Positions 1-8,040 are shown, numbered from the stretch's first letter. The stretch is 64,000 bases of DNA from an uncultured Christensenellaceae bacterium (GCA_944380305.1 CALWHF010000009.1:1-64000), one strand, 5' to 3'. Numbers and translations are program-made. The notes: generated by a model from the letters alone, not told the origin.

Positions 1-77
1 AGGCACGGAGCGCAATGGTGAACATTGCATACTTGCAATGTGAGCTTTATGCCGACTGTGCCGACGCCGTTCGGGAC
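1..77. repeat. 77-bp direct repeat, copy 1
   Basis: Bases 1-77 are identical to 334-410; the copies diverge at the next base (c at 78, a at 411). The unit contains an inner inverted repeat around 'cattgcatacttgcaatg'. Copy 1 touches the window edge, so its true left end is unknown. No reading frame in it looks like a protein. The unit may belong to a dispersed intergenic repeat family; that is inference. Confidence 0.85.
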
Positions 78-188
78 CAAGAGGCCGCGCTGACGCTCAT
101 CGTTCTGCAAGTCTTTTGTCTGTAGGCTCTTCGCTATTCCGTCAGTCGCTTTGCTCCTTCCTTACAAATCCAGTCACCTCGACCAAAA

Positions 189-224
189 ACAGGCAACGAC
201 ATATTCGTCGTTGTCTGTTTTTTA
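189..224. terminator. Bidirectional terminator-like hairpin
   Basis: 'aacaggcaacgac' pairs with 'gtcgttgtctgtt' (one G-U) across a short atatt-type loop. A T-run follows on the plus strand (to 224) and an A-run precedes it, so it could stop transcription from either side. On the minus strand it lies directly behind the tRNA-like relic at 225-300, the usual place for a tRNA-gene terminator. Confidence 0.6.
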
Positions 225-300
225 TGGTCATAGGTAGACTGGATCTACCAGCGACCTCTTGGTCCAACCAAGCGACGCTCTTATATCCAGGGCTCCCGAA
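225..300 (-). pseudogene. Decayed tRNA-like sequence (tRNA relic)
   Basis: Read on the minus strand, this stretch resembles the 3' two thirds of a tRNA with small deletions. An anticodon-like stem (cttgg/ccaag) encloses a 5-base loop instead of 7. 'aggtcgctgg' is followed by a shrunken T-arm in which the expected TTCGAAT is reduced, and the segment ends in an acceptor-like end just before the hairpin at 189-224. The D-arm is not foldable. The pattern recalls a tRNA-Pro type arm but is too damaged to assign. It could be coincidence; a covariance-model scan of the two strands would settle it. Confidence 0.35.
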
Positions 301-333
301 AAGCAAAGCGTAGCGTGCTTTTTGGGAATAAGG

Positions 334-410
334 AGGCACGGAGCGCAATGGTGAACATTGCATACTTGCAATGTGAGCTTTATGCCGACTGTGCCGACGC
401 CGTTCGGGAC
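334..410. repeat. 77-bp direct repeat, copy 2
   Basis: This is the exact second copy of bases 1-77. It lies to the right of the tRNA-like relic and of 'gcaaagcgtagcgtgc', so the relic and hairpin sit between the two copies. Such an arrangement can arise from a tandem duplication or from two insertions of a dispersed repeat. Confidence 0.85.
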
Positions 411-739
411 ACGCTCGGAAGTGAAAGCTATTCCGCGACTTTTTACAAAAGTATGCCTTTCGTTTTATTTCCTCACCACCGCAAAAGTCCCGTTCGACGT
501 CATTGTTATCGCCTTACCTCTCCCCTTTTCCGCATCCGCTCGCTACCAACTTTTTGCAGTGCGCTCGCTCTCGGTATTTTTATATCGTTACTACTATCCG
601 ACTATCCCGATCGTATTTTTTATCATTTTGATTAAACGATAGAATTTTTACGACGGCAAATCTTTATTCTCCGTTTATCATATCGATCGACCCGATAATT
701 ATGTTTATTCTAAATGCTCTGTTCTGTTTCTCATATATA
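411..739. other. Non-coding stretch, nothing recognised
   Basis: Between repeat copy 2 and the hairpin at 740-770 there is pyrimidine-rich plus-strand sequence. Several short frames are open, but they overlap one another, lack ribosome binding sites and have low-complexity composition, so I do not call a gene. No RNA family was recognised. Confidence 0.5.
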
Positions 740-770
740 AAAAGTACGGTGCAAATGCGCCGTACTTTTT
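740..770. terminator. Strong bidirectional terminator
   Basis: 'aaaagtacggtgc' and 'gcgccgtactttt' form a 13-bp stem (with G-U pairs) around the loop aaat, flanked by A-run and T-run. It would end whatever is transcribed from the left and insulates the XRE gene that follows. Confidence 0.75.
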
Positions 771-875
771 AGAAAAAGCGCGTTTACGCATAATAAAAGC
801 AGAGAAAGTCGATTGCATGAACGTCGTTTCTGGCTTTGCTACACGTCAAAAATAACCTTTCGTCAATTATATCTT

Positions 876-913
876 ACTAGAATTTTGTCTAGTGTCAAGA
901 CATTTTATCTAGT
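876..913. promoter_or_regulatory. Likely operator of the XRE regulator
   Basis: A perfect inverted repeat ACTAGA-N6-TCTAGT lies at 876-893. A second half-site in the same orientation, within 'attttatctagt' at 902-913, repeats 'attttgtctagt' at 882-893 exactly 20 bp (about two helical turns) downstream. It lies just upstream of the XRE gene, as expected for autoregulation. Binding by that protein is inferred from position only. Confidence 0.55.
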
Positions 914-930
914 TTGCAATAACATAATTA

Positions 931-1140
931 ATGACGCTTATGGACGAAAAATTTTGTAAAAACCTGAAAGAAGCACGCAAAGCGTGCTCAATGACTCAAA
1001 AACAGGTCGCGGAACAGCTCAAAGTCGTAGAAAGCTGTTACGCTAACTGGGAACAAGGACGCACCGAACCGAGCATAGAAATGTTGAGAAAACTCAGCAA
1101 TATTTTCTCTGTCAGTATAGACGATCTTATAAACGGCTGA
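931..1140 (+). CDS. XRE-family HTH transcriptional regulator (69 aa)
   Basis: This is a single-domain Cro/C1-type DNA-binding protein. Residues 8-65 carry the helix-turn-helix: a start like NLKEARKACSMTQKQVAEQL, then SCYANWEQGRTEPSIEMLRKL and a closing helix SNIFSVSIDDLI. There is no effector domain, so it probably works as a small repressor binding the ACTAGA/TCTAGT sites upstream (876-913). No Shine-Dalgarno sequence is visible before either ATG (931 or 940). The second, giving MDEKF..., is an equally good start. The gene stands alone and is followed by a weak hairpin plus T-run at 1175-1196. The target genes are unknown. The family assignment is firm. Confidence 0.88.
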   Translation: MTLMDEKFCKNLKEARKACSMTQKQVAEQLKVVESCYANWEQGRTEPSIEMLRKLSNIFSVSIDDLING

Positions 1141-1174
1141 CTCAGATATATCATTCATGCCATAATATACCTTC

Positions 1175-1196
1175 ACGATCTGAAATCGTCTTTTTT
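1175..1196 (+). terminator. Weak terminator after the XRE gene
   Basis: A five-base-pair stem acgat/atcgt with a 5-nt loop is followed by c and six T (1191-1196). It overlaps the end of the convergent lipoprotein gene. Confidence 0.45.
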
Positions 1197-1684
1197 CATT
1201 GGGATATATTTGCACCTCTTTTGAAATACAAGGTGTACTCTTCGCCGATCGTTATGGTAAGTTCGTAAATCTCTTCAATATCGTTATTTTCCGAATCCGC
1301 ATCCGACAGATAGACCGCGTCTTTCTTTGATATATATACCGCGCTGCCCTGTCTGCCGTCTTCGAAACTGATCGAATATCTCACCGATCCGTCCGCTCCC
1401 GTACTTGTCTGAGTCATCTGCCCTTTGATCGTCGTGCTCCCTTCTGCATAATTTAACGATATTTCGCCACCGACAGATATTTTACAGGCAACCGTTATCC
1501 TTGGTATTGTCGTGTCGTAAGAAAATCCTTCGCCGCATGCTATTATTTCTCCCTGTGCGTTTTGCAGGGCGGTGAGTTCCCACGTCGAATCGAAGAGTTT
1601 ATCCCCGTCGCAGGCGACAAAAGCTGCCATGACGACGGTAATAATACATACTATCACGGTTAGTGCAAAAATCCTCTTTTTCAT
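1196..1684 (-). CDS. Putative lipoprotein (162 aa)
   Basis: The N-terminus (MKKRIFALTVIVCIITVVMAAFVAC) is a type II signal peptide with a lipobox ending in Cys25, so the protein is predicted to be lipid-anchored on the outer face of the membrane. The rest is short, acidic and rich in alternating hydrophobic residues (STWELTALQN..., RYSISFEDGR), which suggests a small beta-barrel or lipocalin-like fold, but I do not recognise a family. A good ribosome site (gcggaggataa) precedes the ATG, and the gene has its own promoter (1703-1731). It converges on the XRE gene. The function is unknown. Confidence 0.75.
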   Translation of the reverse strand: MKKRIFALTVIVCIITVVMAAFVACDGDKLFDSTWELTALQNAQGEIIACGEGFSYDTTIPRITVACKISVGGEISLNYAEGSTTIKGQMTQTSTGADGSVRYSISFEDGRQGSAVYISKKDAVYLSDADSENNDIEEIYELTITIGEEYTLYFKRGANISQ

Positions 1685-1702
1685 AGTTTATCCTCCGCCT
1701 AC

Positions 1703-1731
1703 ATTTTATATTAACGTCGTTATTATGTCAA
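1703..1731 (-). promoter_or_regulatory. Sigma-A promoter of the lipoprotein gene
   Basis: On the minus strand, TTGACA (1731-1726), a 17-bp spacer and TAAAAT (1708-1703) lie about 20 nt before the ATG at 1684. Confidence 0.6.
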
Positions 1732-1814
1732 TATTTGCCTTTTTTTGATCACCGCAAGCGACCGCGTTTGCCTCCTTTTCGGATATACAATTTTCTTCAA
1801 ACTTTTTTCGACAT

Positions 1815-1848
1815 AAAAAAATAAACGACTTACGCCGTTTATTTTTTA
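1815..1848. terminator. Bidirectional terminator behind the membrane-protein genes
   Basis: Twelve-bp perfect stem aaaaaataaacg / cgtttatttttt with an 8-nt loop. On the minus strand it follows the stop codon at 1871, closing the operon that starts at pgsA or valS. Confidence 0.7.
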
Positions 1849-1870
1849 TCAGTATGTTAAATATCCCGTA

Positions 1871-2803
1871 TCACAGAGATCTCTGCTTGATCGAAGGATC
1901 TACCACGTTGAGCACGTCGATATAATATCTCTTCCCCACCGTGCGGTAGTATATGACGAGATCGCAGACCTGCGCGAGAGCGAGAGAGAAAGCTACCGCG
2001 GGAAGAGTCCCGACACCGAGAGTAAAAACCGTTATTCCCACTACGAGCGCGAACCACGATAGATAATACGCAACGTACAATCCGAAAGCATATACGAAAC
2101 GCTGTTTGAGAAGACTCATTCCTTTCTTTAGACCTTCCACGACGTCAAGTCCGTCTGCAACCATTGCAGGTACCCATCCGAACAGCAACGCGCGGCGCAA
2201 TGCGAGAGCGACTACGAAGATCACGACCGCCGAGCCTAGCCCGACTATCGGTGCGATCTTGAACAGCGTGACGAAACTCAGCCAGTACAGCAAGGCGACG
2301 ACCGCCATGAACCCTATCGTTATCGCGGTATAAAGCAAAGAATATCTCATTGCTTTCTTGAAATTGACTGCGAGGTTCGAGCTGAAACCGAACTTGCTGT
2401 TGGAATTCATATGGTGATTTATAACGTCCGAAACGCAGTACTGTCCCCACGAAAAAAACACGACGTAAAGCAGATATATCAGCACAAGCCAGACGACCGA
2501 AAGATTTATCTGCAAACTGTTTTTCTGGATCGCGTCGGCAGCGGCGTCGAATTTCGACGACAGCACCTCGTACGCCTGTGCCTGGGCTTCGGGCTCACCT
2601 CTCAGAGCCTCTCTGAGATAGTCCTTTATAGCGTTGCTTAGTCCTAATTCGTTGACCGAATTTCTAAGCCCGGAAAGCGTCGGGTAGATGGCGCAGACCA
2701 TCAGCACGCTAAACAGAAACGTGATTATCAGTATAAACGCGAGGAGCTTGTACGTTATAGAAAACCTCGACGTCAATATACTCAGGGAATGTTTGAAAGA
2801 CAT
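1871..2803 (-). CDS. Six-TM membrane protein of unknown function (310 aa)
   Basis: This integral membrane protein has about six hydrophobic segments: near residues 18-40, then a cytoplasmic or external helical loop (RNSVNELGLSNAIKDYLREALRG), then around 95-117, 150-175, 180-205, 235-260 and 262-285. It looks like a paralogue of the neighbour at 2807-3634, with the same length class and spacing of helices, but I recognise no named family. The ATG is preceded by gggggtga, which also contains the stop codon of the upstream gene, so the two are translationally coupled. It is the last gene of a minus-strand run ending at the hairpin 1815-1848. The two proteins may form a heteromeric membrane complex; that is inference. 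Confidence 0.7.
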   Translation of the reverse strand: MSFKHSLSILTSRFSITYKLLAFILIITFLFSVLMVCAIYPTLSGLRNSVNELGLSNAIKDYLREALRGEPEAQAQAYEVLSSKFDAAADAIQKNSLQINLSVVWLVLIYLLYVVFFSWGQYCVSDVINHHMNSNSKFGFSSNLAVNFKKAMRYSLLYTAITIGFMAVVALLYWLSFVTLFKIAPIVGLGSAVVIFVVALALRRALLFGWVPAMVADGLDVVEGLKKGMSLLKQRFVYAFGLYVAYYLSWFALVVGITVFTLGVGTLPAVAFSLALAQVCDLVIYYRTVGKRYYIDVLNVVDPSIKQRSL

Positions 2804-2806
2804 AAG

Positions 2807-3634
2807 TCACCCCCAATAATTATTTTCCTTAATATCTGCAACCTCGACGTCCTCGAGATCGAAGAATGCGACGTACATCAGCACATGGTAGTACATCAAT
2901 GCGAAAACGTAGAAAAGCACGTCGAGTATCTGCGTCAGCACGTTGATGTCGAATGCGTTTACCACGATAAGCGGGATATATGCTATGACCGCGGGCAAAG
3001 TCGCCGCCGGCACGACGTATCCGATCTTGTTTATGCAGGTAGACCAGCTCAGTTTTATCGACTTGAACAGCCCGAAGCCCCTCATCGTCATATTCGGTAT
3101 CGTCAGCACGAGCATAGACGCGACGAAAAGGAACATCCCGACAAGCAATATGACCGTAATCGTACACAATACGATGACCGCCGTTTTTGCGGCAATCACT
3201 TTCGACCAGAAGAACACGAACAGCGTCGCGATTATGCCCAGCAATTCGAGCAGGACCATAAACGCGATCATTCCTTTCGCAACGGGCAGAAAATTATTGT
3301 TGACCAGCTTGAAGAAATTGTGCGTATTGAATTTGTAAAAACTGCCGTATCTCATCTTGTGCTGCACGCTGCCTACGCAAGCAGCCGCAAAGACCGCGTA
3401 CAGCAAAAACGCGACTATCATAACTACAAGTTTATAGGGTTTGTTGAGGTCTGTTCCGTTGAGAAATACTTCTGAAAACGTCACGTTTCCGTCCAGTTGT
3501 TTGCTGAAAAGCAACTTTACCAGGGACACGGGAGAAGAAACCAGCCCGAGTACCAGCGCGGGCAGGAAACAAAAAGCAAGCATTCTCAGAAAATGCTCTT
3601 TCAGGTATACGAAAGTGGATTTCATGTATGCCAT
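2807..3634 (-). CDS. Six-TM membrane protein, paralogue of the next gene (275 aa)
   Basis: Hydrophobic helices are visible near residues 13-35, 68-90, 118-140, 145-172, 205-225 and 235-258, with a cytoplasmic stretch RYGSFYKFNTHNFFKLVNNN in the middle. The layout matches the protein encoded at 1871-2803, so the pair probably arose by duplication. No transporter signature or catalytic motif is visible. It starts 3 nt after the stop of the HAD phosphatase gene and is followed directly by its paralogue. Function unknown; a membrane-trafficking or envelope role is only a guess. Confidence 0.7.
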   Translation of the reverse strand: MAYMKSTFVYLKEHFLRMLAFCFLPALVLGLVSSPVSLVKLLFSKQLDGNVTFSEVFLNGTDLNKPYKLVVMIVAFLLYAVFAAACVGSVQHKMRYGSFYKFNTHNFFKLVNNNFLPVAKGMIAFMVLLELLGIIATLFVFFWSKVIAAKTAVIVLCTITVILLVGMFLFVASMLVLTIPNMTMRGFGLFKSIKLSWSTCINKIGYVVPAATLPAVIAYIPLIVVNAFDINVLTQILDVLFYVFALMYYHVLMYVAFFDLEDVEVADIKENNYWG

Positions 3635-3637
3635 AAG

Positions 3638-4276
3638 CTACTCCTTAGTCACAAATTCCACAACCTCGCGTGGCGTAGAAGCAAAGTAAACTATATTGCT
3701 CTGTTTCATTTTGTCGTAATCCCCGAATCCCCACTTGCAGACAATGCAGTCCATATCGCAGAGAGCGGCGCCGTCGACGTCAAAGTCGGTATCCCCTATC
3801 ATTACGCATTCTTCGGGTTTCGCGTGAAGTTCCGAAAGCGCGTATCCGAGCACTTCCCTCTTCGATTCTCTTACATTATAGCACAAACCCGACGTAAATG
3901 TAACATAATCGTAGATCCCGAATTTCTTGAGAAGATCGACGGCTTCTTCGTGCTTCTTGCAGGTAGCGACGCAGACTTTGTATCCCGCGGAAGAAAGGAC
4001 TCTGAAAGCGTCCTTTATCCCGTCATAAAGCCGCGTCGTGCCTATATATTTTGATGTGTAGACCGATCTGAACAGCGCGACCGCCTCATACGCCTTGTCC
4101 TTATCCTTGAAATAGGAATAGAACGTATCCGAAAGCGGCGGACCGATATAACGGGAGTAAAGACTCTCGTCCACGTCGAGTCCGTAATGCGGGAACACCT
4201 CGCGGAAAGTCTTGTATATGCCTTCGGAGGTATCGCATATCGTGCCGTCAAAATCGAAAAACAAATATTTGTACAT
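3638..4276 (-). CDS. HAD-superfamily phosphatase, phosphoglycolate phosphatase-like (212 aa)
   Basis: All four HAD motifs are present. Motif I is FFDFDGTICDT at residues 6-16 with the nucleophile and acid/base Asp pair, motif II is VATCK near 115, Lys of motif III lies in SKREVLGYALSELH, and motif IV is MIGDTDFDVDGA near 165. The alpha-helical cap between motifs I and II places it in the PGP/beta-phosphoglucomutase subfamily. The likely role is dephosphorylation of a small phosphorylated metabolite (phosphoglycolate or pyrophosphate); the substrate cannot be read from the sequence. The start codon overlaps the end of valS by one base, so the two are co-translated. Confidence 0.85.
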   Translation of the reverse strand: MYKYLFFDFDGTICDTSEGIYKTFREVFPHYGLDVDESLYSRYIGPPLSDTFYSYFKDKDKAYEAVALFRSVYTSKYIGTTRLYDGIKDAFRVLSSAGYKVCVATCKKHEEAVDLLKKFGIYDYVTFTSGLCYNVRESKREVLGYALSELHAKPEECVMIGDTDFDVDGAALCDMDCIVCKWGFGDYDKMKQSNIVYFASTPREVVEFVTKE

Positions 4277-6900
4277 CAGTCCTTCATGCTTTCGAGCTGA
4301 GCCTCGAGCTTTGCCGCCTTTTCTCTGTTGGCTTGCAGCTTGAGCTCCTCTTTCTCTATCAGAGCCTTGGGTGCTTTGGCGGTAAATCCCGCGTTTGAAA
4401 GCAGTCCCTCGCTTCTCTTTATCTCTGAGCGCGTACGCTCGAGATCCTTTGTCAGATTTTCTATTTCTTTTTCAATGTCCACCAGTTCGCCGAGCGGAAC
4501 TACTATCTCTCCGAAACCTCCGAACAGCGAGACCGTCTTGCCGCTTATGCCCGTTTTATCGTCACAGAAGTCGATATTTTCGACGCCTGCCAGTTTCTTG
4601 ACGTAGTCTGCTTCTTTTGCTTTTATCGGGCTTGCGACGAGGTGGATGCTGACCTTTTTCGAAGGCGCGACGCCCTTTTCGGCTTTCATGTTTCGGATCG
4701 CGCGGATCGCGTCCATGACGTGTTCGAAATACGCTCTTTCCTTCGAATATGTGTACTTCTTCTCGTACTGCGGCCACGGCGCGAGCATTATCGTGCCCGT
4801 GGTCGTCGGGAGATTTCGGTATATCTCTTCGGTGATGAAAGGTACGAACGGATGCATCAGCTTGAGTATGTTCTCGAGAACGTACAACAATACGGTGACC
4901 GTATTCGACTTCTTGTCCTCGTCCCCGCCGTAGAGCGCGGTCTTGGACAGCTCGATGTACCAGTCGCAGAACTGCGACCATACGAAGTCGTACAGTTTCG
5001 CGTTCGCGAGACCGAGTTCGTATTTGTTCAGCGCGGCAGTCACGTCCTTTATCGTACGGTTGAGTCCCGAAATTATCCACTTATCAGCGACGGTCAGTCT
5101 GAACGAGCCCATTTGTTTCACTTTTACGCCCTCTGCGTTCATCAGCACGAAACGCGACGCGTTCCACAGTTTGTTCATGAAGTTTCTCGCGCTCTGCGTC
5201 TTTTCGTCGATATAACGCGTATCTCCGCCGGGAGAAATGCCCTGCGTCAGCGAGAATCTGAGGCTGTCTGCTCCGTACTGCTTTATCACGTCGAGCGGGT
5301 CTACGCCGTTGCCGAGAGATTTGCTCATCTTTCTGCCATACTGATCGCGGACAATGCCGTGTATCAGCACTTCGGGGAACGGAATGTCGCCCATATGCTC
5401 GAGACCCGAGAAAATCATTCTCGCGACCCAGAAGAATATAATGTCGTAACCCGTCACCAGCAGACTGTTGGGGTAGAAATATTTGAGATCGGCAGTCTTG
5501 TCGGGGTATCCCAGCGTCGAGAACGGCCACAGCGCGCTCGAGAACCAGGTGTCGAGCACGTCTTCGTCCTGCTTGAAATGCGTGCAACCGCACTTGGGGC
5601 ATTTCGTCGGCTCTTCCTTGGCGACCACGGTCTCGCCGCACTCCTGACAGTAGTATGCGGGTATGCGGTGTCCCCACCAGAGCTGGCGGGAAACGCACCA
5701 GTCCTTTATGTTTTCCATCCAGTTGAGGTAAACTTTGGAGAACCTCGACGGAATAAACTCGACCTTCTTTTTCTTGACGACGTCTATCGCGGGTTTTGCG
5801 AGCGCGTCCATCCTGACGAACCACTGCTTGGAGACGATAGGCTCGACGTTGCAACCGCAACGGTAGCACTGCCCCACGTTGTGCTTGTAGTCCTCGATCC
5901 TGACCATGAAACCGCCCTTTTCGAGGTCTTCGACTATGACCTTTCTGCTCTCCTGTCTGGACAGTCCGCAGTACTTGCCCGCGTTCTCATTCAGCGATCC
6001 GTCGTCGTTCATGACGCGTATCACGGGCAGGTCGTGACGCTTGCCTACCTCGAAGTCGTTGGGGTCGTGAGCGGGGGTTATTTTGACCGCGCCGCTTCCG
6101 AAGTCCTTTTCGACGTACTCGTCAGCGACTATCGGGATCTCTCTTCCGACGAGCGGCAGGATCAGAGTCTTGCCGACCATCGACGTGTATCTCTCGTCCT
6201 TGGGATTGACCGCGACAGCGGTATCTCCGAGTATCGTCTCGGGACGCGTCGTCGCGACGACTATCTCTCCGCTGCCGTCGGCAAGCGGGTATCTTATATG
6301 CCAAAGATGCGAATCCTGCTCGGTATACTCGACCTCTGCGTCCGAAAGCGCGGTCTTGCACGACGGACACCAGTTGATGATCCTGTCGCCTCTGTAAATG
6401 AGTCCTTTGTTGTAGAGGTTGACGAACACCTCTTTGACTGCTTTGGAACGCTGCTCGTCCATCGTGAACGCCATACGCGACCAGTCGCACGAAGAGCCGA
6501 GGAACCTCGTCTGTTTCTCGATCCTGTCGCCGTACTTTTCTTTCCACGCCCACGCGCGTTGCAGAAATCCCTCTCTGCCTACGTCCTGCTTGGTCAGACC
6601 TTCCTCTTCTTTCATCAGATTGACGATTTTGACCTCGGTAGCTATCGACGCGTGATCCACGCCGGGCAGCCACAGCGTGCAGTAACCGCACATGCGTTTG
6701 AAACGCGTGATCACGTCCTGCATCGTATGGTCGAGCGCGTGCCCGAGGTGCAGTTGACCCGTGATGTTCGGCGGCGGCATCATTATCGTAAACGGCTCTT
6801 TTTTCTTATCGATGACCGCTTTGAAATACCCCTTTTCTTCCCATTCCTTATAGAGTCTCGACTCGAATTCGGAAGGGTCGTAAGTCTTAGACATCTCCAT
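4276..6900 (-). CDS. valS: Valyl-tRNA synthetase
   Basis: This class Ia aminoacyl-tRNA synthetase charges tRNA-Val with valine in the cytoplasm. The ATP-binding HIGH motif appears as HLGH at residues 51-54 after PPPNITGQL. The editing (CP1) domain that removes mischarged threonine occupies roughly 160-390. Cys pairs of a zinc element (YYCQECGE, KCPKCGC) lie near 430-455. The KMSKS loop (GRKMSKSLGN) is near 530. The anticodon-binding helical domain is followed by a C-terminal coiled coil rich in Glu, Lys and Arg (residues about 805-874). The length of 874 aa is normal for bacterial ValS. It lies between a small membrane protein gene and the HAD phosphatase gene, which it overlaps by one base. 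No T-box leader is visible upstream. Confidence 0.97.
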   Translation of the reverse strand: MEMSKTYDPSEFESRLYKEWEEKGYFKAVIDKKKEPFTIMMPPPNITGQLHLGHALDHTMQDVITRFKRMCGYCTLWLPGVDHASIATEVKIVNLMKEEEGLTKQDVGREGFLQRAWAWKEKYGDRIEKQTRFLGSSCDWSRMAFTMDEQRSKAVKEVFVNLYNKGLIYRGDRIINWCPSCKTALSDAEVEYTEQDSHLWHIRYPLADGSGEIVVATTRPETILGDTAVAVNPKDERYTSMVGKTLILPLVGREIPIVADEYVEKDFGSGAVKITPAHDPNDFEVGKRHDLPVIRVMNDDGSLNENAGKYCGLSRQESRKVIVEDLEKGGFMVRIEDYKHNVGQCYRCGCNVEPIVSKQWFVRMDALAKPAIDVVKKKKVEFIPSRFSKVYLNWMENIKDWCVSRQLWWGHRIPAYYCQECGETVVAKEEPTKCPKCGCTHFKQDEDVLDTWFSSALWPFSTLGYPDKTADLKYFYPNSLLVTGYDIIFFWVARMIFSGLEHMGDIPFPEVLIHGIVRDQYGRKMSKSLGNGVDPLDVIKQYGADSLRFSLTQGISPGGDTRYIDEKTQSARNFMNKLWNASRFVLMNAEGVKVKQMGSFRLTVADKWIISGLNRTIKDVTAALNKYELGLANAKLYDFVWSQFCDWYIELSKTALYGGDEDKKSNTVTVLLYVLENILKLMHPFVPFITEEIYRNLPTTTGTIMLAPWPQYEKKYTYSKERAYFEHVMDAIRAIRNMKAEKGVAPSKKVSIHLVASPIKAKEADYVKKLAGVENIDFCDDKTGISGKTVSLFGGFGEIVVPLGELVDIEKEIENLTKDLERTRSEIKRSEGLLSNAGFTAKAPKALIEKEELKLQANREKAAKLEAQLESMKD

Positions 6901-6958
6901 TTTTCTTTACCTCTGTATGTATTGACAAATTGTTATCGTTTATTTGCTATGGCGGTTT

Positions 6959-7192
6959 TTACGCGCAAAGCACGGCGGTTATTCCGCCGGCAAGCAAGAC
7001 GACCGCACCGATAATTCTGACGACGTTGCGCGTGAAATCGGGCGACTCCTCTCTCTTAGGAAAAAGGTCGGCGATGACGCCGCTTGCCAGCACCGCGATA
7101 AGCCCGACGACCATAAGCACTATACCGACTATAACGCCGGGTTCGAGCAATCTTTCGGGACTGAATTCGACTATCGCCGCAAGCAGGTTCAC
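6959..7192 (-). CDS. Small two-TM membrane protein (77 aa)
   Basis: Two hydrophobic helices (about residues 18-42 and 58-76) flank a short charged loop PKREESPDFTRN. No family is recognised. Its start overlaps the end of pgsA by 4 bases (ATGA), showing co-translation with the phospholipid synthase, and valS begins 58 nt downstream. It may assist a membrane process linked to phosphatidylglycerol synthesis, but only the context supports that. Confidence 0.65.
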   Translation of the reverse strand: MNLLAAIVEFSPERLLEPGVIVGIVLMVVGLIAVLASGVIADLFPKREESPDFTRNVVRIIGAVVLLAGGITAVLCA

Positions 7193-8040
7193 TTGTTCTC
7201 TCCGTCTTCTTTCATTGCGTCTTTGACGTCTTTCATTGCGTCTTCAACGTCTTTCATTGCGTCTTCGACATCATTATTCTCTTCCGTCGCGACGTCGGAT
7301 GACGCGCGGTCGGCATTTTCCTGCTCCTTAGCCACCACGTCTACCATTACGCTCTTGTTGTGATAGTCCTTGAGACCGTATTCCGCTCTGACGACCGCGA
7401 TGTTCCTGCCGTCGAGAGGTTCGCCGTTCTTGTCGAGCACCTCGAGGATACCGCTCTTTCTGACCTGAGCAAGCTGTTTGCAGTAGATCACGGTATACTG
7501 AGTAGCCGCCGCTATCGCAAGCGCGCTGCCAATGCAGAATATGACGAGATCGCCGATCTCGATGACCTTGTGGAAGGGCACGAGGAATGCGAAGAACAGA
7601 CCGATGAACACGGTAAGCGCGGCGTATTTGCCCCACTTGTTCGCCATCTGCTCCACCTGACGTTTGCTCGCGCGCATGAAATATTTGCTCGTGACGCCGA
7701 TAAATATCTCTTTCGCTACGATGATCGCGACGAAAGCCCAGTGCACGTTGCCCGCGATGCCAAGCATGAGTATCGCAAAGCCCTGCAACAGTTTATCCGC
7801 GACGGGATCCAGCACTTTGCCTATATCCGAGATCAGGTTGAAACGCCTCGCGATGTATCCGTCCGCAATATCCGTCGCGCTCGCGAAAACGAACAGCCCG
7901 AACGCCGCCCACAGGTACTGCGTGGCGGTCTTGTCGATGCAATAGGCGATCATCACGCCGATAAATATCGGCACGCATATAAGTCTGATGTAAGTCAGAA
8001 TGTTGGGTACGGTAAACAAATCTTTTTTAGAAAACTGCAT
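7189..8040 (-). CDS. pgsA: CDP-diacylglycerol--glycerol-3-phosphate 3-phosphatidyltransferase with repeat-bearing C-terminal extension (283 aa)
   Basis: It makes phosphatidylglycerol phosphate from CDP-diacylglycerol and glycerol 3-phosphate at the membrane. The CDP-alcohol phosphotransferase signature DG-x2-AR-x8-G-x3-D-x3-D is complete (DIADGYIARRFNLISDIGKVLD...). There are about five to six TM helices. The start is the ATG at 8040, which has agaggt upstream; a longer frame from TTG at 8055 lacks a ribosome site. Typical PgsA is about 180-200 residues. Here a charged tail of roughly 90 residues follows the last helix and ends in three 7-residue repeats (DVEDAMK type). The assignment to PgsA rather than another CDP-alcohol transferase is by overall similarity and is fairly safe. 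Confidence 0.87.
   Translation of the reverse strand: MQFSKKDLFTVPNILTYIRLICVPIFIGVMIAYCIDKTATQYLWAAFGLFVFASATDIADGYIARRFNLISDIGKVLDPVADKLLQGFAILMLGIAGNVHWAFVAIIVAKEIFIGVTSKYFMRASKRQVEQMANKWGKYAALTVFIGLFFAFLVPFHKVIEIGDLVIFCIGSALAIAAATQYTVIYCKQLAQVRKSGILEVLDKNGEPLDGRNIAVVRAEYGLKDYHNKSVMVDVVAKEQENADRASSDVATEENNDVEDAMKDVEDAMKDVKDAMKEDGENK
7208..7270. repeat. Three 21-bp tandem repeats inside the pgsA 3' end
   Basis: Units at 7208-7228, 7229-7249 and 7250-7270 share 'tctttcattgcgtctt' and differ only in the last five bases. They encode three heptads of the form D-A-M-K-D-V-(E/K), which would extend an amphipathic helix. Such an array can change copy number by slippage without shifting the frame. 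Confidence 0.9.

Noticed and set aside
116-642. Short plus-strand frames in the first 650 bases
   Set aside because: They run through repeats, a tRNA-like relic and a terminator, lack ribosome sites and overlap each other.
4642-7014. A 790-residue open frame on the plus strand opposite valS
   Set aside because: It is antisense to a clear valS and has an Arg/Val/His-rich composition typical of a shadow frame; no domain or ribosome site.
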